DNA of 64,000 nt from Streptomyces flavotricini (lineage in GTDB: Bacteria > Actinomycetota > Actinomycetes > Streptomycetales > Streptomycetaceae), in NCBI RefSeq assembly GCF_020639365.1, contig NZ_JAINUL010000001.1, forward strand, positions 1,945,967-2,009,966, written 5' to 3'. Under the pieces are notes generated by a model, which saw nothing but the letters and a program-made list of their open reading frames with translations, ran no database searches and was not told where the DNA came from. Positions 12,416 through 21,287 of this stretch are shown one piece after another (position 1 is the stretch's first letter; each line of letters opens with the position of its first letter). The position numbers were made by a program, and so were the translations under genes.

Positions 12416-13498
12416 TCAGAGCCAGCCGTTGCGGCGGAAGCCCCGGTGGATGACGAAGCAGGCCAGCGCCATGACGCCCACCACGATCGGGTAGCCGTAC
12501 GCCCAGTGCAGCTCGGGCATGTTGTCGAAGTTCATGCCGTACACCCCGCAGACCATGGTCGGCACGGCGACGATGGCAGCCCACGCCGTGATCTTGCGCA
12601 TGTCCTCGTTCTGCGCGACGGTCACCTGCGCCAGGTGCGCCTGGAGGATGGAGTCGAGCAGCGCGTCGTACGCGTTGATCTGGTCGGTGGCCCGGGTCAG
12701 GTGGTCGGAGACGTCGCGGAAGTACGCGCGGACCTCCGCGGGGATCACCGGTATCGGCTGCGTGGCCAGGTGCTGGAGCGGGCGGCTCAGCGGGGCCACC
12801 GCCCGGCGCAGCTCCAGCAGTTCGCGCTTGAGCTGGTAGATGCGGCCCGCGTCGCCCCGGCCGCCGTACTCGCTGAACACCGCGGTCTCGACGGCGTCGA
12901 TGTCGTTCTGCACCGCGTCCGTGACGGCCACGTAGTCGTCGACGACGTGGTCGGCGATGGCGTGCAGCACCGAGGACGGCCCCTTCGCGAGCTGGTCCGG
13001 CGCCGCCTCCAGGCTCTCGCGGACCGGGCCCAGCGTGCCGTGGCCGCCGTGCCGGATGGTGATGACGAAGTCGTCGCCGGTGAAGGCCATCAGCTCGCCG
13101 GTCTCCACGACCTCGCTCGTCGCGGTGAGTTCCTCGTGCTCCACGTAGCGCACGGTCTTGAAGACGGAGAACAGTATGTCGTCGAACCGCTCCACCTTCG
13201 GGCGCTGGTGCGCGGTCACCGCGTCCTCGACGGCGAGCGGGTGCAGGCCGAACAGCTCGGCGAGCCCGGCGAGTTCCTCCCTCGTCGGTTCGTGGAGGCC
13301 GATCCAGACGAACCCGTCGCCGGTCTTGCGGACCCGCCGCAGCGCCTCCTCGACCTCGGCGCAGCCGTCCTGCCGTGCGCCGTCCACGTAGACCACGCAG
13401 TTGACCACCGCGCTTCCGAGCGGGGAGCGGGCGGGGTGGCTGAGGTCGACGGCCCTCCGGTAGCCGCGGCGCACGGCCCGGCGCAGGTTGCTGAACAT
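12416..13498 (-). CDS. corA: CorA-family magnesium/cobalt transporter
   Basis: The protein has 360 residues from the ATG at 13498. A large soluble N-terminal domain runs to about residue 295. Two C-terminal transmembrane helices flank the signature YGMNFDNMPEL near residue 325. The GMN selectivity motif is intact. It forms a pentameric channel for Mg2+ (and Co2+/Ni2+). No clear Shine-Dalgarno sits right before 13498. GAAGGGAAG lies about 15 bp upstream. The 5' part overlaps, in another frame, the open 3' extension of the TOBE gene, so the two genes may be coupled. Confidence 0.93.
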   Translation of the reverse strand: MFSNLRRAVRRGYRRAVDLSHPARSPLGSAVVNCVVYVDGARQDGCAEVEEALRRVRKTGDGFVWIGLHEPTREELAGLAELFGLHPLAVEDAVTAHQRPKVERFDDILFSVFKTVRYVEHEELTATSEVVETGELMAFTGDDFVITIRHGGHGTLGPVRESLEAAPDQLAKGPSSVLHAIADHVVDDYVAVTDAVQNDIDAVETAVFSEYGGRGDAGRIYQLKRELLELRRAVAPLSRPLQHLATQPIPVIPAEVRAYFRDVSDHLTRATDQINAYDALLDSILQAHLAQVTVAQNEDMRKITAWAAIVAVPTMVCGVYGMNFDNMPELHWAYGYPIVVGVMALACFVIHRGFRRNGWL

Positions 13499-13995
13499 GG
13501 ACAACGAGGTACTTCCCTTCGGCGGATCAGCGGCCAGTCTGCCACCGCCGCCGGACCGGTCCACGCGCGCGGGCGCGGTCCGCGCCGCGCGGGACGCGGG
13601 CGTCGGACCCGGTCGATGAAGACGCTCGTCGACTTCACCCGGGCCACGGCCCGCGCGCCGACCTCCAGGCCGAGCTCCTCCACGGCCTCGCGGGTCAGCA
13701 ACGACACGATGCGGTGCGGGCCGGCCTGGATCTCGACCTGGGCGTCGACCGTGCCGAGCTTCACGGCGGTGACGATGCCGGGGAAGGCGTTGCGCGCCGA
13801 GGTGTAGGGGGCCTCCTCGCTCTCGCTCGCCTCCTGCACGGCCTGTACGCAGAACGCGGCCAGATCCGGCCCGTCCACCATCCGCCGCGTGCCCTCCCGG
13901 CGGGTGGGGAAGCGCTCGGCGTCGGCCCAGCGGCGGGCCGTGTCGACGCTGACGCCGAGCAGCCGGGCGGCCTGACCGATCGTGTAGGACTCCAT
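13216..13995 (-). CDS. HTH/TOBE-domain molybdenum-pterin binding-type regulator with read-through tail
   Basis: The first 130 residues are a normal family member. A MerR/excisionase-like helix-turn-helix (YTIGQAARLLGVSVDTARRW) is followed by a TOBE domain with NAFPGIVTAVKLGTVDAQVE and SLLTREAVEELGLEVG. Relatives stop just after the STSVFIDR segment. Here no stop occurs and the frame stays open for about 130 more residues, the last 94 of them overlapping corA in another frame. That tail is Arg/Pro/Ser-rich and is probably not a folded domain. The usual role is binding molybdate or another oxyanion to regulate transport, but no mod genes are nearby. The core (about 13605-13995) is certain. The tail may reflect stop-codon loss or a frameshift. 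Confidence 0.75.
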   Translation of the reverse strand: MESYTIGQAARLLGVSVDTARRWADAERFPTRREGTRRMVDGPDLAAFCVQAVQEASESEEAPYTSARNAFPGIVTAVKLGTVDAQVEIQAGPHRIVSLLTREAVEELGLEVGARAVARVKSTSVFIDRVRRPRPARRGPRPRAWTGPAAVADWPLIRRREVPRCPCSATCAGPCAAATGGPSTSATPPAPRSEARWSTAWSTWTAHGRTAAPRSRRRCGGSARPATGSSGSASTNRRGRNSPGSPSCSACTRSPSRTR

Positions 13996-14023
13996 GCCCG
14001 CAGCTTAGGTGGTGCCCCGCGGA

Positions 14024-14962
14024 TCAGGAGCGGGCCCGGACCGCCGGGTGCCGGGTGGCGTCCTGACGCAGGGCCTCGGCCGCAGCGGCCGCCACCACCT
14101 GCGCCACCGCGGACAGCGCCGGGGAGTCGAGTTTCCACTGCTGCCAGTACAGCGGAACGTCCAGCGGCCGCCGCGGCGCGAGCAGCTCCAGCCGTCCCGC
14201 GCGCACCAACGGCTCCGACTGGGGCTCCGGCACCAGCCCCCAGCCCAGCCCTGCCGCCACCGCGTCCCGGAACCCCTCGGAGGTCGGCACGTGGTGGCGC
14301 AGCGGCCCGGCCCCGGCCTCCTGATCGCCGGTCAGCGACCGTACGAACACGTCCTGGAGCTCGTCCCGCCGGTCGAAGACGACCACCGGCGCCTCCCGCA
14401 GGCCTTCTGCGAGGCCCCCGGTCAGGTACCGGGCCACGAACCCGGGGCTCGCCACGGGCAGGTACCGCGCCAGCCCCAGCCTGCGTACGGTGCACCCGGC
14501 CACCGGATCCGGCGAGGAGGTGACCGCCGCCATCACCTGGCCCTCCCGCAGCAGTGCCGTCGTGTGCCCCTCGTCCTCCCGGTGCAGTTCGAAGAAGACG
14601 GGCGGATCCTGCGGCACCCGCGTGAGCGCCGGCAGGAACCAGGTGGCGAGGGAGTCCGCGTTGACGGCGATCGGCAGCCGCACCGGGCCGCCCGACTCCT
14701 GCGCCATGCCGAGCTCGGCGCGCGCGTCCCGCTCCAGCCGGGCCAGCTGCCGGGCGAAGCGGACCACCACCTGCCCGGACTCGGTCGCCCGGACGGGCTT
14801 CGTGCGCATCAGCAGCACCCGCCCCGTCCGCTGCTCCAGCGCCTTGACCCGCTGGCTCACCGCGGACGGGGTCACGTGCAGGGCGGCGGCCGCCGCGTCG
14901 AAGGTGCCCTCGTCCACCACGGCGAGCAGGGTCCGTACCTGGTCCAGGGGAAGCTCTTCCAT
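14024..14962 (-). CDS. lysG: LysR-family regulator, LysG/ArgP type
   Basis: This 312-residue LysR protein has an N-terminal helix-turn-helix. LLAVVDEGTFDAAAAALHVT continues into SAVSQRVKALEQRTGRVLL. A substrate-binding domain follows from about residue 90. It is divergent from a LysE-type exporter with 69 bp between starts. That is the classical lysG-lysE arrangement, where the regulator senses basic amino acids and activates the exporter. The ATG at 14962 is used; a GTG one codon upstream is possible. The gene ends 28 bp from the TOBE gene start, so it is likely a separate unit. Confidence 0.9.
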   Translation of the reverse strand: MEELPLDQVRTLLAVVDEGTFDAAAAALHVTPSAVSQRVKALEQRTGRVLLMRTKPVRATESGQVVVRFARQLARLERDARAELGMAQESGGPVRLPIAVNADSLATWFLPALTRVPQDPPVFFELHREDEGHTTALLREGQVMAAVTSSPDPVAGCTVRRLGLARYLPVASPGFVARYLTGGLAEGLREAPVVVFDRRDELQDVFVRSLTGDQEAGAGPLRHHVPTSEGFRDAVAAGLGWGLVPEPQSEPLVRAGRLELLAPRRPLDVPLYWQQWKLDSPALSAVAQVVAAAAAEALRQDATRHPAVRARS

Positions 14963-15031
14963 CACGAGCGCTAAGGGTACGTAAAAATCTTTAGCTGTAC
15001 TGAAACCACGCCGCTGCCTACGGTCGGAGAC
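14963..15031. promoter_or_regulatory. divergent lysG/lysE promoter region
   Basis: This 69-bp region is AT-rich for this genome. It contains GCTAA (14970-14974) and TTAGC (14991-14995) as a spaced inverted repeat, a plausible LysG binding site. Promoters for both genes must lie here. Confidence 0.55.
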
Positions 15032-15655
15032 ATGACACACGGCATCATCGCGGCGGCACTCGCCGGCTTCGGCACCGGACTCTCCCTCATCGTCGCCATC
15101 GGCGCACAGAACGCCTTCGTCCTGCGGCAGGGGGTGCGCCGGCACGCCGTCCTCTCCGTGGTCGCCATCTGCGCCGTCTCCGACGCGCTCCTCATCGCCC
15201 TGGGCGTCGCGGGGGTCGGCGCCTTCGTCACCGCCTGGCCGGCCGCCCTGACCGCGGTCGCCATCGCCGGCGGCACCTTCCTGATCGCCTACGGATTCCT
15301 CGCCGCGCGCCGGGTGCTGCGGCCCACCCCCGGCGCAGCCCTGGGCACCGAGGGGGCCACCGCCGGGTCCCGCCGCCGGGCCGTGCTGGCCTGCCTGGCC
15401 ATGACCTGGCTGAACCCCCACGTCTACCTGGACACCGTCCTGCTGGTCGGCTCCCTCGCCGCCGACCGCGGGGACCTGCGCTGGGCCTTCGGCATCGGGG
15501 CCGGGCTGGCCAGCCTGGTCTGGTTCGCCGCCCTCGGCTACGGCGCCCGGCTGCTGAGCGGCCCGCTGGCGCGCCCCGCGGCCTGGCGGGTGCTGGACGG
15601 GCTCGTGGCGGCGACCATGGTCACGATGGGCGGGATGCTCCTGGCCCGGGCCTGA
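15032..15655 (+). CDS. lysE: LysE/ArgO-family basic amino acid exporter
   Basis: This 207-residue membrane protein has about six hydrophobic segments. The family start (GLSLIVAIGAQNAFVLRQG, residues 14-32) is well conserved. CLAMTWLNPHVYLDTVLLVG near residue 125 matches the second hallmark of LysE/ArgO. It exports lysine and/or arginine to avoid toxic build-up, for example during growth on peptides. Regulation by the divergent LysG is expected. Confidence 0.93.
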   Translation: MTHGIIAAALAGFGTGLSLIVAIGAQNAFVLRQGVRRHAVLSVVAICAVSDALLIALGVAGVGAFVTAWPAALTAVAIAGGTFLIAYGFLAARRVLRPTPGAALGTEGATAGSRRRAVLACLAMTWLNPHVYLDTVLLVGSLAADRGDLRWAFGIGAGLASLVWFAALGYGARLLSGPLARPAAWRVLDGLVAATMVTMGGMLLARA

Positions 15656-15731
15656 CCGGCGAGCGCGACGGGCCCGAGCGGGGTGCGGATCCTCCCCGTA
15701 CGGTGGCACGACCAGACACCAGGAGTCCGCA

Positions 15732-16877
15732 GTGCCCGAGCGCCCGTCCGACCGTCCTCCCGACCGGCCGTACGGCGACCCGTCCGAGCGGCCGTCCGGC
15801 CGCCCCTCCCCCGACGAGGTCCGCCAGTACTACGCCGCCCGGCCGTCCCCGCTCGTCGCCGCCACCGCGATCGTGCTGGACCCGGCCGGGCGGGTCCTCG
15901 TACGGCCGGCCTCGTACCGGTCGGCCGCGGAACTTCCGGGCGGCACCGTCGAGGACACCGAGACCCCGGAGGAGGCGCTGGCCCGGGAGCTGGAGGCGGA
16001 GCTCGGCCTGTCCGTGCCGGTCGGCCGGCTGCTCGCCGTGGACTCCCGGCGGCCCGGCTCCCTCGGCCGCTCCCTCATCACCCACGTCCACCTGGTCGGG
16101 CCGCTCCCGCCGGAGCAGGCCGGCGCGCTCCGCGGCGCGACCGGCCGGGCCGCCGCCCGCTGGCTCGCGCCGGAGGAGGCGTACGAGGTGCTCCCGGCCC
16201 GGGTCGCGCCCCGGCTGCGCGCCGCTCTGGCCGCCCTGTACGCCGGGTCCCTCGCGCACCTCGTCGACGGTGTGCCCCAGCCCGGCTCCCCGGCCGGACT
16301 GGACCCGCTGCGGCGTACGGCCCTGGAGCACGCCGGATCCTTCGACGCCGCGAGCCACCGGGCCGCCCGCCCCAAGGCCATCACGGCGGCCAGCGTGGTG
16401 TTCACCGACTCCGCGGGCCGGATCCTGCTGGTGGAGCCCTCGTACGGCAACTCCGGGCGCTGGAACCTGCCGGGCGGCGGGATCGACAGCGACCTCGGCG
16501 AGACACCGCGCGACGCCGCGCGCCGGGAGGTTCGGGAGGAACTCGGCCTCGACCTGGCACCGGGCCGGCTGCTCGCCGTCAACTGGGCCCACAAGCACGG
16601 CTACCCGGCCCGCATCCGCTTCCTGTACGACGGCGGGGTCCTGGGCGCCGCCGCCCTGGGCCGGATCCGGCTCGCCCCCTTCGAGCTGCTGCGCTGGCGG
16701 GCGGTGCCCGCCGCGGACCTGCGCGACCTGGTCAAACCCTCCCTGCGCCGCCAGATCGAGGCCTGTCTGCGCGCCCGCGCCGAGGGCACGGGCCCGCTCG
16801 AACTCCACGCCGGGCGCCCGGCCGAGGCCCCGCGCAAGAAGGGGAGGAAGAAGGGGAGGAAGAAGGGGAAACGGTAG
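15732..16877 (+). CDS. protein with two Nudix hydrolase domains
   Basis: The protein has 381 residues from a GTG behind AGGAG. After a Pro/Arg-rich start (ERPSDRPPDRPYGDP) come two Nudix domains. The first box begins GGTVEDTETPEEALARELEA near residue 76. The second begins GGGIDSDLGETPRDAARREV near residue 255. The first box keeps the REL-x-EE-like core in part (ARELEAEL). The second box (REVREEL) is complete. The C-terminus is very basic (KKGRKKGRKKGKR), encoded by a 12-base repeat. Tandem Nudix proteins of this layout are seen in Streptomyces, and the substrate is unknown. The first domain could be partly degenerate and regulatory. Confidence 0.85.
   Translation: MPERPSDRPPDRPYGDPSERPSGRPSPDEVRQYYAARPSPLVAATAIVLDPAGRVLVRPASYRSAAELPGGTVEDTETPEEALARELEAELGLSVPVGRLLAVDSRRPGSLGRSLITHVHLVGPLPPEQAGALRGATGRAAARWLAPEEAYEVLPARVAPRLRAALAALYAGSLAHLVDGVPQPGSPAGLDPLRRTALEHAGSFDAASHRAARPKAITAASVVFTDSAGRILLVEPSYGNSGRWNLPGGGIDSDLGETPRDAARREVREELGLDLAPGRLLAVNWAHKHGYPARIRFLYDGGVLGAAALGRIRLAPFELLRWRAVPAADLRDLVKPSLRRQIEACLRARAEGTGPLELHAGRPAEAPRKKGRKKGRKKGKR
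16836..16871 (+). repeat. 12-base tandem repeat coding a Lys/Arg tail
   Basis: The unit AAGAAGGGGAGG occurs twice and then a third time with two changes. It encodes KKGR units at the end of the double-Nudix protein. Copy number may vary between strains. Confidence 0.85.
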
Positions 16878-17042
16878 GGGAACGGCAGAGGAAACGGACG
16901 CCGCACTGGTCCATCCGGACGGCGTCATGGCGTGGCGCACGGGTGACGGGGCGCCCTCACGCATCGTCGAAGCAGACAGTCCACGCACACGCGTACGCCC
17001 ACTCGCCGGCGAGAACGCGCGGAACCCATGGAGAGCCCCACC

Positions 17043-18560
17043 ATGTCCGCAGAGCCGACCCGTCCCGGAACCAGCACCGCCTCCGCCGCGCCCGACGCCG
17101 CGGCGCCGCCCGATCCGCGCCGCTGGTGGATCCTCGGCGTCATCGGCCTCGCCCAGCTCATGGTCGTCCTCGACGCCACCATCGTGAACATCGCCCTGCC
17201 GTCCGCCCAGGCCGGCCTGGGGTTCTCCGACCACCAGAGGCAATGGGTGGTGACCGCGTACGCGATCACCTTCGGCAGCCTCCTGCTGCTGGGGGGCCGC
17301 CTCGCCGACAAGTTCGGGCGCCGCCGCGCCTTCCTCATCGGGCAGATCGGCTTCGCGGCGGCCTCCGCGCTCGGCGGCGCCGCGGCCACCTTCGGGGTCC
17401 TCGTCACGGCCCGCGCCCTGCAGGGGGTGTTCGCGGCGCTGCTGGCCCCGGCCGCGCTCTCGCTGCTGACCACCACCTTCTCCGCGCCCGCGGAACGCGC
17501 CAAGGCCTTCGGCGTGTTCGGTTCGCTGGCCGCCTCCGGGGGCGCCGTGGGCCTGCTGCTGGGCGGATTCCTCACCGAGCACCTGAGCTGGCGCTCGACG
17601 ATGTACGTGAACCTGCTGTTCGCCGCCGTCGCCGTCACCGGCGGTGTGCTGCTCCTCAAGCGGCCGGCGCCCACCACCGCTCCCCGGCTGGACCTGCCGG
17701 GCACGGTGCTCGCCTCGTCCGGGCTGTTCTGCCTGGTCTACGGGCTCGCCACGGCCGGCCTGGGCGGCTGGCGGTCCGTGCACACCCTGGGCTTCCTGGG
17801 GGCCGCCGCCCTGCTGCTCGCCGCCTTCGTGTGGTGGCAGCGCCGCAGCACGCACCCGCTGCTGCCGCTGCGGATCGTGCTCGACCGGGTGCGGGGCGCG
17901 GCGCTGATCGCCGTGTTCATCACCGGGGTCGGCATGTTCGGGGTGTTCCTGTTCCTCACGTACTACCTGCAGCACACCCGCGGCTACAGCCCGGCCAAGA
18001 CCGGCCTGGCCTTCATGCCGATGTCCGGCTGCACCATGATCGGCGCGATCGGCAGCAACATGGGGCTGCTCGGCCGGATCGGCGGGCGCCCGCGCATCGT
18101 CACCGGCATGCTGCTCTCGGCGTGCGGCATGGCCTGGATGACGAACCTGACGGCGACCGGCCCGTACGTCGTCGACGTGCTGCCGGGCCAGGTGGCCACG
18201 GGGCTGGGCATGGGCCTGATCACGGCGGCCGCCATGAACCTCGGCACGGCCGGCATCGACCCGCGGGACGCGGGCGTCGGCTCCGCGACCGTCAACGCCA
18301 TGCGACAGACGGGCGGCTCCGTCGGCACGGCGCTCATGAGCACCCTTGCCGCCGGAGCCGTCGCCCGCTCACTGGCGGGCCGGCAGCCCACGCCCGACCT
18401 TGCGGCGCGGGCTGCCCTGGAGAGTTACCACACGGTCTTCACCGCATCGGCGGCGATCTTCGCCGTGGGCGCGGTGCTGACCCTGTTCATGCTGCCCGGC
18501 GGCCTGTCCGTGGAGCGCCGGCACGGCGCGCCCGGAGGCCGCCGCCCGTCAGCGCGGTGA
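17043..18560 (+). CDS. MFS drug exporter, DHA2 (EmrB/QacA) family
   Basis: This protein of about 505 residues has 14 predicted membrane segments. Markers are LMVVLDATIVNIALPSAQAG in TM1 (DHA2 motif), GGRLADKFGRRR (motif A) near residue 80, and an alternating TM pattern to the end. It probably extrudes hydrophobic compounds in exchange for protons. The start at 17043 has GGAGAG 9 bp upstream. The ATG at 17028 is an alternative. No TetR regulator is next to it. The stop overlaps the convergent RTX-like gene by 12 bp. Confidence 0.92.
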   Translation: MSAEPTRPGTSTASAAPDAAAPPDPRRWWILGVIGLAQLMVVLDATIVNIALPSAQAGLGFSDHQRQWVVTAYAITFGSLLLLGGRLADKFGRRRAFLIGQIGFAAASALGGAAATFGVLVTARALQGVFAALLAPAALSLLTTTFSAPAERAKAFGVFGSLAASGGAVGLLLGGFLTEHLSWRSTMYVNLLFAAVAVTGGVLLLKRPAPTTAPRLDLPGTVLASSGLFCLVYGLATAGLGGWRSVHTLGFLGAAALLLAAFVWWQRRSTHPLLPLRIVLDRVRGAALIAVFITGVGMFGVFLFLTYYLQHTRGYSPAKTGLAFMPMSGCTMIGAIGSNMGLLGRIGGRPRIVTGMLLSACGMAWMTNLTATGPYVVDVLPGQVATGLGMGLITAAAMNLGTAGIDPRDAGVGSATVNAMRQTGGSVGTALMSTLAAGAVARSLAGRQPTPDLAARAALESYHTVFTASAAIFAVGAVLTLFMLPGGLSVERRHGAPGGRRPSAR

Positions 18561-19457
18561 GTGGCCGCCGGCGGCCGCGGGCGCCGCCGGCTTGGCGGGG
18601 GTCGCGGGAGCGGCCGGCGAAGCGGGGGCCGACGGGGTCGCCGGGCCCGCTTCGCTGGACGGGCAGTTCGCCAGCGTGCTGCGGACCCGGTCGCCGGTCG
18701 AGAAGTGCTTCACCCGGCAGGAGTTGGTCCCGATCCCGCCGTCGACCTGGCCGTAGCCCGGTCCGATGGTCAGGACCGTGTCGTTCAGACCGCGGACCGT
18801 GTCGTTGCCGGGACCGCCCTGGACGATGCCCGCGGACTCCGCGCCCACCGACTTGGGCTCGATGACGTCGTTCTCGCTGCCGCCGAGGACCCGGCCGCCG
18901 AGGTCGACGTTGCCGGTGCGGATCAGGTCGCTGCCGTCGTTGCCGAAGACCTGGCCGCCGCCGCGCTCGTACTCGCCCGGCTGGCCCATCACGCTGCCCG
19001 TGGTGATCTTGTCGTCGCCGTGGTCGCCGTAGACGCTGGACCCGTGGTCGGCCGTGCCCACGACGAGCGCGGTGATGATGGTGTCGTTGCCGAGGCCGCC
19101 GCGCACCGACGAGTTGCCGTTCTTCGGGGCGAGGTTGTTGACCTGGAGCGTGTCGTCGCCCTCGCCGCCGAGCACCTGGGAGTCGATCAGCATGCCCTTG
19201 ACGCGGATGTTGTCGTTGCCGCCGCCGCCGTCGATGATGACGTTCTCGACGTCGTTCTCGCACAGGATCGTGTCGACGCCCTCCGTGCCTCTGACGACCG
19301 TCAGACCGGACCGCACCTCGACGCCGTTGAGGTAGCACCAGTAGGACGGCAGGGAGTGGGCGGCCTGTGCCGGGGCCGCGGCGATCGAGGCACTGGCGGC
19401 GATCACGGTCGCCAGGACGTACGTGGCGGTGCGAAGTTTGCGGCGCGTGCGCAGCAT
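18549..19457 (-). CDS. secreted RTX-like calcium-binding repeat protein
   Basis: This 302-residue protein has a clear signal peptide (VLATVIAASASIAAAPAQA). Several nonapeptide-like motifs follow: GGGGNDNIRV, GGEGDDTLQV, GGLGNDTIIT, GDHGDDKITT and GGPGNDTVRG. They match the GGxGxDxxx pattern that binds Ca2+ in a parallel beta roll. A Pro/Ala-rich tail ends the protein. Two cysteine pairs (WCYLNG/ILCEND and NSCRV/ANCPSS) could form disulfides. The function is unknown; it is probably a wall-associated or secreted protein. It is downstream of the cupin/P450/rppA genes on the same strand but 51 bp away and is probably unrelated. Confidence 0.8.
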   Translation of the reverse strand: MLRTRRKLRTATYVLATVIAASASIAAAPAQAAHSLPSYWCYLNGVEVRSGLTVVRGTEGVDTILCENDVENVIIDGGGGNDNIRVKGMLIDSQVLGGEGDDTLQVNNLAPKNGNSSVRGGLGNDTIITALVVGTADHGSSVYGDHGDDKITTGSVMGQPGEYERGGGQVFGNDGSDLIRTGNVDLGGRVLGGSENDVIEPKSVGAESAGIVQGGPGNDTVRGLNDTVLTIGPGYGQVDGGIGTNSCRVKHFSTGDRVRSTLANCPSSEAGPATPSAPASPAAPATPAKPAAPAAAGGHSPR

Positions 19458-19508
19458 GAAGTCTCCCGAGAATGGTGTGCGTTTGGGTGAGGGGTGTCGC
19501 GGTGGTGG

Positions 19509-20045
19509 TCAGGACAGCTCGTGGCGCAGCGGCGTGAGCTGTTCGATGTCGTAGCGCTTCCGGAGTGCCTGGATCGCGGCGGGATCCGGGGTGGCGCTCG
19601 TGTCGAGCAGTTCGAGGAGCTCCTCGAAGTACCGCTCGTGATCGGGGGGCGGGGAGGCCTGGAAGAACATCCGGGCCGGTTCGCCGGTGGGGTTCGCGAA
19701 GGCGTGCGGGCAACCGGGCGGAACCACGATGACGGTTCCGGGCGTGGCACGGACGACCTGGCGTCCGTCGAGCGCCTCCCAGTGTCGCCAGTCGTCCCCG
19801 GAACGGACGCGCGGCTCGAAGGCCATGACGTCGAGTTCACCCTCCAGGACGTAGAACAGCTCCTCACTTCGGGTGTGCAGGTGCGCCCCGACGTCGAACC
19901 CCGGAGGTACGACGACCTCGAAGCTCGAGGCCACCGTGGAGTGCTCCCCGGTGACCTTGAACGTGACCTGCTGGGCGTCGGTGTGCAGCTTGCGGCCGTG
20001 ACCCGGTGGCACGAGCAGCCCGTCGCGGGCGACGTGCGCGGTCAT
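19509..20045 (-). CDS. cupin-fold quinone-forming monooxygenase-like protein (MomA-like)
   Basis: This 178-residue cupin has the metal-binding motif in HLHTRSEELFYVLEGELDV (near residue 56) and the second half in PPGCPHAFANPTGEPARMFF (near residue 110). The ATG overlaps the P450 stop (ATGA), so it is translated with it. In other streptomycetes a cupin next to rppA and a CYP158 gene is the MomA type, which oxidises flaviolin to mompain. The context supports the same role here. Sequence alone would only say cupin. Confidence 0.8.
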   Translation of the reverse strand: MTAHVARDGLLVPPGHGRKLHTDAQQVTFKVTGEHSTVASSFEVVVPPGFDVGAHLHTRSEELFYVLEGELDVMAFEPRVRSGDDWRHWEALDGRQVVRATPGTVIVVPPGCPHAFANPTGEPARMFFQASPPPDHERYFEELLELLDTSATPDPAAIQALRKRYDIEQLTPLRHELS

Positions 20046-21259
20046 GACCAGGTCACGGGCAGACCTTCGGGCCCGCGGATGAGGGCCCCGGGCCGCCAGC
20101 GCAGTTCGCCGACGGGGACGCTGAAGCGCAGGTCCGCGAAGCGGTCCAGCAGGGCGTCCACCATCAGCTCGGATTCGAGGCGGGCCAGCATGTTCCCGGG
20201 ACAGAAGTGGGGTCCGTACCCGAAGGAGACGTGCGGGTTGGGGCTGCGCTCCAACTGCAGCTCGTGGGGGTCGGGGAAGACCTCCGGGTCACGGTTGGCC
20301 GCGAGGTACGAGACGTAGATCGCCTCGCCCGCCCGGATGAGCTGGCCCGCCACGGTGACGTCCTCCAGGGCGATCCGGGAGAGCCCGACCGCGTTGCGGT
20401 GCGGGATGTAGCGCAGCAGCTCGTTGATGGCCGTGGGGCGCAGGCCGGGGTCGCTGCGCATCCGGTCCATCAGGTCCGGCCGCGTGAGGAGGATGTAGAC
20501 CATGTTGCCCACGTTGTTGGTGACGGCCTCGCCCCCGATCTGCAGGAGCAGGGCGAGGCCGGTGGCTTCCTCGGCGGTGACCTCACCCGCCTCGATGGCC
20601 TTCACCAGGAGCCCGATGACGCTGTCGCCGCCGGCCACTTCCCCGGTGCGGATGCGCCCGCCCAGGTAGGCGCACATGTCGTTCTTCGCCTGCTCGCTGC
20701 GTTCCGCGCCCTGGGCCGAGGAGAGGATCAGCGTGGTCCATTCGTGGACCCTGGGCCGGTCTTCCTCCGGGACGCCCATCAGCTCGCACACGACGGCGAG
20801 CGGGAAGGGCGCCAGCAGGCGTTCGGTCAGGTCCGCGGGCGGGCCGTCGCGCAGGATCCCGTCGACGTAGCCGTCGAGCATCTCCTTCGCGCGGGTGCGC
20901 AGGCGCTCCACCCCGGGGGTGGTGAAGGCCGCGCCGACGGTGCGCCGCAGCCGGGTGTGGTCGGGCGGGTCCTCGAACCCGACCGCACCCGGTGCGGGGA
21001 TGAAGTGCGGGGCCAGGCGGGTGACGTCGTGTTCCACGACCAGCTTGCGGCTGAACCGGGGATCGTTGGCCACCATGCGCACGTCGTCGTACCGGCAGAC
21101 GAGCCAGGCCCACCCGCTTCCGTTGGGCATGCGGATCCGGGTGATCGGACCCGCCTGCATCAGCTCGGCGAGGACGGGGTCGAAGTCGACCCCGTCCAGG
21201 GCCGGGGTGGGCCAGTGCGTGATGGGTGGCCTTGCTGTTGCGGGGCCGTCCTTCAGCAT
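20042..21259 (-). CDS. cytochrome P450, CYP158A-like (flaviolin coupling)
   Basis: This 405-residue P450 has the heme loop FGYGPHFCPGNMLARLE near residue 347 and ExxR in NELLRYIPHR. The I helix reads QIGGEAVTNN in place of the usual AGxxT. That variant is characteristic of CYP158A enzymes, which use substrate hydroxyls for oxygen activation while coupling two flaviolins to biflaviolin. It lies 28 bp downstream of rppA in the same operon, which matches the S. coelicolor and S. griseus loci. The downstream cupin overlaps it by 4 bp. The product is probably a red-brown protective pigment. Confidence 0.92.
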   Translation of the reverse strand: MLKDGPATARPPITHWPTPALDGVDFDPVLAELMQAGPITRIRMPNGSGWAWLVCRYDDVRMVANDPRFSRKLVVEHDVTRLAPHFIPAPGAVGFEDPPDHTRLRRTVGAAFTTPGVERLRTRAKEMLDGYVDGILRDGPPADLTERLLAPFPLAVVCELMGVPEEDRPRVHEWTTLILSSAQGAERSEQAKNDMCAYLGGRIRTGEVAGGDSVIGLLVKAIEAGEVTAEEATGLALLLQIGGEAVTNNVGNMVYILLTRPDLMDRMRSDPGLRPTAINELLRYIPHRNAVGLSRIALEDVTVAGQLIRAGEAIYVSYLAANRDPEVFPDPHELQLERSPNPHVSFGYGPHFCPGNMLARLESELMVDALLDRFADLRFSVPVGELRWRPGALIRGPEGLPVTWS

Positions 21260-21287
21260 TCTTCGGATTCCTCCCTCACCCGGTCCC

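Noticed and set aside
15683..18865. A 1060-codon plus-strand frame across the Nudix and MFS genes
   Set aside because: It is Arg/Pro/Ala noise in the wrong frame of two well-supported genes.
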